The position numbers were made by a program, and so were the translations under genes. Shown here piece after piece: positions 10,911 to 19,610 of a stretch of 64,000 nucleotides of DNA. The notes under the pieces are model-generated. The model saw nothing but the letters and a program-made list of their open reading frames with translations. It was not told the origin of the DNA and did no database searches. Positions within the stretch are counted from its first letter, which is position 1. Every line of letters starts with the position of its first letter. The DNA is from Thermothelomyces thermophilus ATCC 42464 (taxonomy: Eukaryota > Ascomycota > Sordariomycetes > Sordariales > Chaetomiaceae). Location: assembly GCF_000226095.1 (NCBI RefSeq), contig NC_016475.1, forward strand, positions 2,914,001-2,978,000, given 5' to 3'.

Positions 10911-10943
10911 GTACGGATTACTGTACGGAGTACGGATTACTGT
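10911..10943. repeat. Tandem ACGGATTACTGT / ACGGAGTACGGATTACTGT words
   Basis: GTACGGATTACTGT occurs twice within 33 bp, separated by an overlapping ACGGAGT unit. It is the same word family as in the 36-bp palindrome and the divergent promoter at 7131-7175. Confidence 0.8.
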
Positions 10944-12264
10944 CTACAGATTCCCAAGTACCATAGTAGACGCTGTCATTCGCGGTATACACAAGTCATC
11001 AACGATCAATAGTACTCGTACACCGGTTACACCAAATTGTTTCGCCAGTGACCCCGGTGGCGGCTCCCTCACCTGGACGCCTCAATCATCTTTCCTTGCA
11101 GTAACATAAACGGCAACATTTGCGATATGCGCTGCGTCTCCAAGCACATCCACAGACAACCTGCACTGATGCATGCCGTGCCGCATCCACATGCAGGTTC
11201 GCTCCGCCCCGGTTTCCGTTGCATCGACCGGGATGGCAAGGAGATGTCATGGCCCTCTGGGAATATCCAATGAAGCAACCATGGCCGGGACCCTCCCCCC
11301 ACATCCCGGAATGAGTCGACGGCAGCGCCTGCATTCTCCAACGTTCGAGTGTTCCCCACCCCGCCCTTTCTCGTTCAACAAATTCCTCATTAATAACCTA
11401 CAAGCACCTATGGAGTTCCTAGTAGCTCCCTCGCCACGCAGCGTCGGCTCTTGGGAGGAAGTCGGACCAACGAAGCACGGCCTGCCGATGGCACTTCTTG
11501 AGATGCTAGGTAACAGGTAGTTGCTAACGCACGTCACTTGCGGAGTTTCGGCTCTGTCCGTGGGATATCCGGGCTCATATCCGAGATCCGAACACGGGAT
11601 GCCCCGCGACCAACAGGTGCCGGCCGGGGAGGGGGGGGGCAATGGCATTCTCGAAAGAAGCCTCAGGGGTCCCCCCCGAGATCTGGCACCCCATCCCAGT
11701 GGAGACCGCCCGGAGAAAACTAGAACGGAGATAACTTTGTTAGCGCCCTTCGACCACGAGCCGCAACCCGGAGCAGGTGATGCTGCCATGTAGGATTGGT
11801 AATGTCCAGGATTTGCCAAGAATCCTTCTTTGTGTGTTGGTTTTTCAAGCCCCATCTTAATATTCCCTACCCCCTCCCTGTCGAGACGGAAAAATATTCC
11901 GTGCCTCTGCCCTTCCCTTCCTCCAGAGCGTCTTCGTTTCCTTCCGTCGCAAGAGCACTGCAACCAGACCGACGACGCCCGGGGCACGGAGGAGAGGTAC
12001 CCTACCCTCTTCATCCGCTCTCCACTGCGCGTTATCCCCCCTCCCTTCTTTGTAACATTGCCCGACCGGCCTATACTGTTATTTTCCATAATTTTGCCTC
12101 CTTACGGGATACCGCTTTTTATTTCCTGGCTGTGTAATTACATTACTTGGTAAAGATTTTCGGAACGTTGCTTCCAGATCGGAGCGGCCGTCGATCACCG
12201 CCTGGAATCACTACCGACCCTTACGGCTCGGTAAACATCGCGGCTGCCTCTCTGGAACGCCACC

Positions 12265-15200
12265 ATGGAGACCGTTTCGGAAAAAGCGGGCATCGAGCCG
12301 GCGGCGAGGCAGCTCAGCACCTCATCCCAGTCTCGGCCTTCCACCTCGTCGACGGCTCGTAACGCGGAGGATCTTGTTGAAGAGGCTCGCCGGAGCAACC
12401 CCAATGGGACGACTCGGGCGACTGGCATTTCCGTCCAGCAGGCCGAGGCCGACTTTGCTGAGCTCCAGCGCGAGCTCTCTCACATGTCTCGTGTGAGCCA
12501 GAGCCGTGGACGCGGAGACAAGGACAAAACCCAGCTCGAGGATGGGTCCGCCGACTCTGAGGACACGTATGAACCGTTCGATCTCGAAGCTGTTCTGCGA
12601 GGCGACCTGGACGCCGAGAGGGAAGCCGGAATCCGGCCCAAGCACATCGGCGTCTACTGGGACGGTCTGACGGTCAAGGGCATCGGCGGGCAGACCAACT
12701 ACGTCAAGACCTTCCCCGACGCCTTCATCGACTTTTTCGACGTCATCACTCCGGTCATGCGGATGCTCGGGCTCGGAAAGAAGGGGACTGAGGCTACCCT
12801 CCTCAACAACTTCAGGGGTGTCTGCAAACCAGGCGAGATGGTCCTCGTCCTTGGCAAGCCCGGGTCCGGATGCACCACCTTCCTCAAGACCATTGCCAAC
12901 CAGCGGTACGGGTACACGAGTGTGACCGGCGAGGTCTTGTATGGCCCGTTCAACGACAAGGAGTTCCGTCAGTACCGCGGCGAGGCCCTCTACAACGAAG
13001 AGGACGATGTCCACCACCCGACCCTCACCGTCGAGCAGACGCTCGGCTTTGCGCTGGATGTCAAGACCCCGGGCAAGCTCCCCGCCGGCCTCGACAGACG
13101 GCAGTTCAAGGAAAAGGTCATCACGATGCTCCTGAAGATGTTCAACATCGAGCATACTCGCAAGACCATCGTCGGCAACTCGTTCGTTCGCGGCGTTTCC
13201 GGTGGCGAGAGGAAGCGGGTCTCGATTGCCGAGATGCTGGTCAGCAACGCCTGCGTTCTCTGTTGGGACAACAGCACCCGCGGCCTCGATGCCTCGACCG
13301 CCCTCGACTTCATCAAGTCTCTGCGCATCCAGACCAACCTGTACAAGACGACCACCTTCGTCTCTCTGTACCAGGCCTCCGAGAACATCTACAGCCTGTT
13401 CGACAAGGTCATGGTCATTGACGAGGGCAGGCAGGTGTATTTCGGGCCGGCTTCCGTGGCCCGAGCCTACTTCGAGGGGCTCGGCTTCCTCCCCCGGCCC
13501 AGGCAGACCACCCCGGACTACGTCACCGGATGCACGGATGCTTACGAGCGCGAGTATCAGGAGGGCAGGTCCGCCGAGAACGCCCCGCACAGCCCGGAGA
13601 CCCTGGAAGCGGCCTTCAGGGAGTCCAAGTTTGCCAGAGACCTGGACGAGGAGATGTCCGAGTACAAGAAGAAGCTGGCCGAGGAGGCCCAGAGGTACGA
13701 GGACTTCCGCGTCGCGGTTCGCGAGCAGAAACGCCGTGGCGCCTCCAAGAAGTCGGCCTACTCAGTCGGCTTCCATCAGCAGGTGTGGGCGCTCATGAAG
13801 AGGCAGTTCCTGCTCAAGCAACAAGACGTCCTCGCCCTCGTGCTCTCCTGGCTGCGCAACATCATCATCGCCATCGTCCTCGGTACGCTCTATCTGAACC
13901 TCGGTCACACGTCCGCCAGCGCCTTCTCCAAGGGCGGCCTCCTCTTCATCTCGCTGCTGCACAACGTCTTTAGCTCCTTCTCCGAACTGGCCGGCACCAT
14001 GACCGGCCGTGCCGTCGTCAACAAGCACCGGGCATACGCTTTCCACCGACCTTCGGCGCTCTGGATCGCCCAGATCTTTGTCGACCAGATCTTCGCCGCC
14101 ACTCAGGTCATGGTGTTCGCCATCATTGTCTACTTCATGACCAACCTGGCCCGGGACGCCGGCGCCTTCTTTACCTTCTACCTGCTACTCCTCTCGGCCA
14201 ATATGTCCATGACCTTGTTCTTCCGCATCCTAGGGTGCATCAGCCCGGACTTTGACTACGCCGCCAAGTTCGCCACCGTCGGCATCACCTTGATGATCAC
14301 CACCGCTGGTTATCTCATCCGTAAGTCATTGATTTTGTGCATGCACTCACCCCTTGCCCACCTCCCCGCCCCCCCTTTTCCTCCCTTCGGCGCGGAAGAC
14401 GTTGTGGTTTGACTGACCGTTTTCCCCCCCCCATTTTCCCCAACAGAGTGGCAATCCGAAAAGGTGTGGTTGCGGTGGATTTACTACGTCAATGTTGTCG
14501 GTCTCACCTTTAGCGCTTTGATGGAGAACGAGTTCTCGAGGTCCAACATGACATGCACGGCCGAGTCGCTGATCCCCGCGGGTCCCGAATATACCGACAT
14601 CGATCACCAAGTTTGCACCCTTGCCGGCTCTCGCGCTGGTACGCTTGAGATTTCTGGCAAGGATTACATCGAGAAGGGCTTCTCATACAAGCCCGGCGAG
14701 CTGTGGCGCGACTGGGGTATCGTCGCCGCCATGATTGTCTTCTTCCTGTGCCTGAACGTCGTCGCGGGCGAGCTTGTCCGACACGGCATGGGGGGCAACC
14801 AGGCCAAGGTGTTCCAGCGGCCAAACGCGGAGCGCAAGAAGCTCAACGAGGAGCTGCTGCGGAAGAAGGAGGAGAAGCGCAAGGCCCGAGGCGAGGAATC
14901 GGACACGTCTGACCTCAACATCAAGTCGGAGAGCATCCTGACGTGGGAGAACCTCTGCTACGAAGTGCCCGTCCCCGGCGGCACCCGCCAACTCCTCGAC
15001 CACGTCTTCGGCTACGTCAAGCCCGGTCAGCTCACGGCCCTGATGGGCGCCTCGGGAGCGGGGAAGACTACGCTGCTGGACGTGCTTGCCGCTCGCAAGA
15101 ACATTGGCGTGGTCACCGGCGACATCCTGGTGGACGGCGTCAAGCCGGGCAAGGAGTTCCAGCGTGGCACCTCGTACGCCGAGCAGCTCGACGTCCACGA

Positions 15201-16931
15201 CCCGACGCAGACCATCCGCGAGGCCCTCCGGTTCTCGGCCGACCTCCGCCAGCCGTACGACGTGCCGCGCGAGGAGAAGTACCGCTACGTCGAGGAGATC
15301 ATCGCGCTCCTGGAGATGGAGAGCTTTGCCGACGCCGTCATCGGCACTCCCGAGGCCGGCCTGACGGTCGAGCAGCAGAAGCGGGTCACGATCGGCGTGG
15401 AGCTGGCGGCCAAGCCGGAGCTCTTGCTCTTCCTCGACGAGCCGACCTCGGGTCTCGACAGCCAGAGCGCCTTCAACATTGTCCGCTTCCTCAGGAAGCT
15501 CGCGGCTGCGGGCCAGGCCATCCTCTGCACCATCCACCAGCCGAACGCGGCCCTCTTCGAGAACTTCGACCGCCTGCTGCTGCTCAAGTCGGGCGGCCGG
15601 TGCGTCTACTTTGGCGACATTGGCAAGGACGCGTGCGTGCTGCGCGACTACCTCAAGAGGCACGGCGCCGAGCCCAAGGAGACGGACAACGTGGCCGAGT
15701 TCATGCTCGAGGCGATCGGCGCCGGCAGCTCCCCGCGCATCGGGAGCCGCGACTGGGCCGACATCTGGACCGAGAGCCCGGAGCTGGCCAACGTCAAGGA
15801 GGAGATCTCGCGCATGAAGGAGGAGCGCAAGGCGGCGGGCGCGCGGCGGAACCCGGACCTGGAGAAGGAGTACGCCTCGCCGTTCTGGCACCAGCTCAAG
15901 GTCGTGGTCCGCCGGGCCAACCTCGCGCACTGGCGGACGCCCAACTACCTCTTCACCCGCCTGTTCAACCACTTTGTCATCGCGCTCCTGACCGGCCTGA
16001 CGTATCTCAACCTCGACGACTCGAGGCAGTCGCTCCAGTACAGGGTCTTTGTTATGTTCCAGGTCACCGTCCTGCCGGCCCTCATCATCCAGCAGATCGA
16101 GGTCATGTACCACGTCAAGCGGGCCCTCTTCTTCCGGGAGCAGTCGTCCAAGATGTACAGCTCCTTCGTCTTTGCCGCCTCGCTGCTCGTGGCCGAGATG
16201 CCGTACAGCATCCTGTGCGGCCTCTCCTTCTTCCTCCCGCTCTACTACATTCCCGGCCTGCAGACCGAGGCGTCGCGGGCGGGGTACCAGTTCTTCATCA
16301 TCATCATCACCGAGATCTTCTCGGTCACGCTGGGCCAGGCGCTCTCGGCCCTGACGCCCTCGCTCTTCATCTCGTCCCAGTTCGACCCCTTCATCTTCGT
16401 CACCTTCTCCCTCTTCTGCGGCGTCACCATCCCCGCGCCCCAGATGCCGGCCGGGTACCGCACCTGGCTGTACGAGCTCAACCCGTTCACGCGCCTCATC
16501 AGCGGCATGGTGGTCACGGCCCTGCACGGTACCCCCGTCCAATGCGCCCCCGAAGAGCTCAACGCCTTCTCGGCGCCCGCCAACATGACCTGCGGCGAGT
16601 ACATGCAGCCCTTCTTTGACCGCGGCGGGCCGGGCTACCTGGTCAACAACGCGACCCAGGACTGCCAGTATTGCGCGTACAAAGTCGGCGACGAGTTCTA
16701 CGGTCCATTGGGGCTCTCCTTTGACAACCGGTGGAGGGACCTGGGCATTTACGTCGCGTACATTGGGAGCAATCTGATTATTCTCTTTGTTGCGGTAAGT
16801 ATTTTGTTTTCGTCTTTCCATCTGACAAGAAAAAAAAGGATCTTAGACGAGGGAAGGAAGGGAAAGGGACAGTTATGCTAATACGTGTCAACTTTGTTCA
16901 GAGTCGGTTCCTCAACTACAACAAGCGGTAA
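12265..16931 (+). CDS. PDR/CDR-type full-size ABC multidrug transporter
   Basis: Exons 12265-14320, 14447-16794 and 16902-16931 give 1477 residues; introns of 126 and 107 bp restore frame, and the last exon adds only ten codons including stop. Start ATG sits in a strong GCCACCATGG context. Layout is (NBD-TMD)x2, the reverse order typical of fungal ABCG/PDR pumps of the plasma membrane that export azoles and other xenobiotics. NBD1 has the PDR-specific degenerate Walker A GKPGSGCTT (residues 197-205, Cys in place of Lys), canonical signature VSGGERKR (311-318) and degenerate Walker B CWDNSTRGLD. NBD2 has canonical Walker A GASGAGKTT (886-894), degenerate signature TVEQQKR (992-998) and Walker B LLFLDEPTSGLD. 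The usual PDR asymmetry of one active and one inactive ATP site is therefore preserved. Closest known relatives: Neurospora CDR4, Candida CDR1. It is the last gene before the AT-rich block. Confidence 0.96.
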
Positions 16932-17402
16932 ATAATTGGCCGGGCGTTCTCGTTTCGGTAGTGGCCGCAAAAGCACACAAAAATCCAAAAGCGAAAAAGC
17001 ACTTTCGATTTCCCCTCGGGGTAATAAAGGGGGTAGGGGCCCCTTGCCTGTCCATAAGGTGGCCTATTATCGTGCATTCCGAGCGACCCAACAATACGGG
17101 TAATAGACTAGGCAAGCGTTTATAGAGGTTATGGGGTATTGGTTAATTACGACACTCGATTCATTATTTTTTTCATTCACACACATACTTTCTCGAGGAA
17201 CGAGAGAGAGTGGCGTGGTGATTCAAAAGTAAGATAATTATTGTTATATAGCATTAGATAGGTGACAGCGAAAGATGGTATTCTGGATCAAGTATGGGGA
17301 CCATCAATGTTGCTCAAGGCTTCCACACTATCTCTCGCCTCTCTGTTCGTGATCACTTGCGATGATGACCTCGACTCTTGTGGGTGGTGCTCTGATACCG
17401 TG
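16932..17402. other. ABC transporter 3' flank and possible old retroelement internal scrap
   Basis: 3' UTR followed by moderately AT-rich DNA with no gene. On the minus strand, 17387-17402 begins with CGGTATCAGAGC, resembling an LTR-retrotransposon primer-binding site, so 17220-17402 may be internal sequence of an old minus-strand Copia element whose LTR follows. Confidence 0.4.
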
Positions 17403-17571
17403 TTTTGCAACTGAGAGATGGAGTTTCTGAGAGGCCTTGGAAGATGCTCGCAATTGCAAGTGGGGAGATTCTAATCCGTCCTGCTATCACCCGGTTTTCT
17501 AATTTCTTTCTCGCACGATCTTGTTTTTTGATTGTCACGGACGGTGGCCACCTTGTCGTCCAGACGATTGT
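17403..17571 (-). repeat. Older LTR fragment (left part), split by Copia-1
   Basis: Read on the minus strand, this piece ends in TTGCAAAACA next to a CGGTATCAGAGC primer-binding-like sequence. Joined to 37394-37447 after removing Copia-1 and one copy of its ATTGT target duplication, it gives a unit of about 223 bp starting TGCTGC and ending AACA, as expected for an LTR. Inference from ends and context; no second LTR was found. Confidence 0.45.
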
Positions 17572-17784
17572 TGTCGGAAGCTGTGGAGCTTCCAAACGTA
17601 TTAGCCACGCGTTTGCCACAGCTGTATGAGGCTGTTCAACGCTTTGGCCAGTCCCTTTGTCTATAAATACCACTCTTTTTATCTCCTTTATAGATAGCTT
17701 TAACAAGGCACTCTTTCCTTCGTACAGCCACCCACTACGGGCACTGCTTTCAACGCTCCCGGAAGCTTATCACTACGTTCGGCA
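17572..17784 (+). repeat. Copia-1 5' LTR
   Basis: 213 bp. Aligned by eye to the 3' LTR without gaps: 11 differences, all transitions. Contains TATAAATA at about 17662, a plausible promoter TATA box. Confidence 0.95.
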
Positions 17785-17797
17785 GTTATGAGCCCGG
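17785..17797 (+). promoter_or_regulatory. Copia-1 primer-binding site, initiator tRNA-Met anticodon type
   Basis: GTTATGAGCCC directly follows the 5' LTR. It is complementary to the anticodon-arm segment GGGCTCATAAC of yeast-type initiator tRNA-Met, not to a tRNA 3' CCA end. This matches the half-tRNA priming known for Drosophila copia and yeast Ty5. Confidence 0.75.
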
Positions 17798-17906
17798 CGC
17801 CTTGACTGCTCCTCTGCCGACGTATCTTTAATATCAGTGGTAGCTTCTTCTATTACGAACTCTCTTACCCTGCTTTAATACGCTTTTGACGACGCATCCG
17901 TCTATT

Positions 17907-18332
17907 ATGTCTGAGATCCTAGTTAAGACTTCTATATACCTTATAGGGCCTAGTTCCTAGAACTTGTAATATATTGAACTGTAGTTATAGGCTAAATTTG
18001 TTAATATATAGGGATTTATTAACCTTAATAATAACTATAAGCTAGATCTAGAAGTTCTATAGTGCCTAACCTATAAGTAAGCTAGAGATAACCTTATCTT
18101 AGCTTCTTAAAAGTAACTCTAAGAAGGATTATTACCTTTAATATCTATAGATTTAATATCTTCTAATATAGCTATTATAGTTAAATTCGTATAATTATAA
18201 GACTCTTTTTATAAAGATATTATATATACTATAGACGTTAATAAGTAAATAGGATAGCTATAACACTAGCTAGTATATACTATAGATCTTAAGCTTTATA
18301 AAGCTATAAAAGTATATAGGAAGAAGGATATT
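17907..18332 (+). pseudogene. Copia-1 gag, N-terminal remnant
   Basis: ATG at 17907 begins a frame reading MSEILVKT, then broken by many TAG/TAA codons. The frame is cut by Gypsy-1 at 18333 and resumes after 25925. It would encode the nucleocapsid-like Gag; only weak similarity to other Gag proteins can be judged by eye, and assignment rests mainly on position. Confidence 0.6.
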
Positions 18333-18778
18333 TGTAACGAACCCAACTCAGACTTCTTCTAAAAGGGTTTAGACAAAGGTAGATTAAGCGGGATAAGCAG
18401 GCAGGTCGTCTAAGGGATTCGGTGAAGCCAAAGGGTTTACAACAACACTAGAGTTATCTCTTACAGTAATTAGCAATGCTTAGTATAGGTACTATAATTG
18501 TGATTGTTACCACTAGTAAACTCTTAGAGTCTACCTAACAAGTGACTAGCTAGCTATATATATACAATTATCTATCCCTCTTTAATAGTTATTACTAGTA
18601 CTATTTCTCCTTTTACTCTATAATTCCGTGTTATCGACGGTAATATGTTATTATTACTAGTAAAGACCTTAGTCTTGGTAGTGATAATCTTCTGATTGGT
18701 CTGTCAAGTGATTAGCTGTCGGAATGTCCTGTGTCCTGGCTATAGCCTGCTAGGCCGTCTATGTGCTTATCCGTGATA
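18333..18778 (-). repeat. Gypsy-1 3' LTR
   Basis: 446 bp, plus-strand start TGTAACGAACCC and end CCGTGATA (CA end changed to TA). The first 240 bp on the plus strand resemble the LTRs of Gypsy-2 and Gypsy-3; the rest does not. Confidence 0.93.
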
Positions 18779-18904
18779 CGATACCCTTCCTTTAAGGCTT
18801 TTGACCTAAAAGCCCTCTTAGGCCGTTTCAAATAGTATTAACACCCTTTGCTTGTAAGTACTACATTTTTCCTATTTCTATGTTATAGTTACTATATTAA
18901 TAAA

Positions 18905-19610
18905 ATGCTAATAGAGAAACGGAAGTCGCTTTCTATATATTACTATACTTCCCTTGCTTAGAACATTGCTAAGAACGGTTTTATCGTTATACCTTGCTCT
19001 TAGTACACGTTATAAGGCCTTATCTATAAAATAATCGTATATATAAAGCGTTATAAGGCCTATATTTGTTAAGGTCATTCTTATAATAGCTCTAGCATCC
19101 TACTTTCTTCTTATAAGCTTGTCTCCCCTTTTTTTTTTTTTTAAGTGTAATTCCTAATGTTCATTCTAGTAGATTACATTCTCTAGGAGCAATATTATAT
19201 TAAGGATACTAAACGTCGTACTAAACTTAAGCTAGATAAATCTTAACGCCATCTAGAAGAAGCCTAGTATAAGTTATCCGAAAAGCTTATATAGCTCTAG
19301 TATCTTTGTTAGTAGAAGGAGTTTTTAGTAAAGAAAGGTACTAATATAGTAGTATATAGTCTATTAACCTTAGACGAGTTAGAGGTAGTTAAGCGGTAAG
19401 AGTAGTAAGAGGCGCCTACTATACCCTCGTCAGAGATTAATAATGCCGTCGATACTATTAACTAAGGCGTCGTCTTTGGTTCTATCCTAGGTTTTTCTTT
19501 AGTCGATCCAGGTTCTACTAGTAGAACTATTCCAATTTCTTAGAGCAGTTTAGGTTTTTAATAGGTTCCTATAAGTTATCTTCTAGTCTAAAATCAAGCC
19601 ATTTAACCAG
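18905..19610 (+). pseudogene. Antisense Cys-rich/coiled-coil ORF of Gypsy-1
   Basis: Plus-strand coding trace opposite to the element's own genes, between chromodomain and 3' LTR. It starts MLIEKRKS at 18905, continues with Cys-containing segments (CSxYTLxGL and YICxGHSYNSSS, where x is a stop or neighbour), then after a frame change a helical part (DTKRRTKLKLDKS), and ends in KKGTNIVVYSLLTLDELE at 19331-19384. The same motif order occurs in Gypsy-3 (plus, 49290-50010) and Gypsy-2 (minus, 61830-62540). From memory it resembles a class of Cys-rich/coiled-coil hypothetical proteins common in sordariomycete annotations; function unknown. Stops and a frameshift make it non-functional here. Confidence 0.6.

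Larger units (their letters stand above)
8825..12264. other. Long gene-free stretch upstream of the ABC transporter
   Basis: 3.4 kb without a convincing gene. ORFs up to 280 codons exist on the minus strand (11247-12089) and one of 170 codons at 9227-9739, but neither has recognisable domains, and the first overlaps the probable promoter and 5' UTR of the pump. Content: 3' UTR of CK2 beta, scattered ACGGAGTA-type words, a 36-bp perfect palindrome and a 33-bp direct-repeat cluster (listed separately). The last 500 bp are pyrimidine-rich, as in many highly expressed fungal promoters. Such a long upstream region suits a drug-inducible transporter but could also hide a non-coding RNA. Confidence 0.5.

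Noticed and set aside
11247-12089. 280-codon minus-strand ORF upstream of the ABC transporter
   Set aside because: No family, biased composition, and it overlaps the probable promoter and 5' UTR of the pump; treated as chance ORF.
14683-16821. 712-codon minus-strand ORF
   Set aside because: Antisense of the ABC transporter second half; no domain, explained by high GC at third codon positions. The same holds for 12322-13590.
17353-17706. 117-codon minus-strand ORF
   Set aside because: It spans an older LTR fragment and the Copia-1 LTR; a related reading appears at 37047-37310 only because the LTR is repeated.
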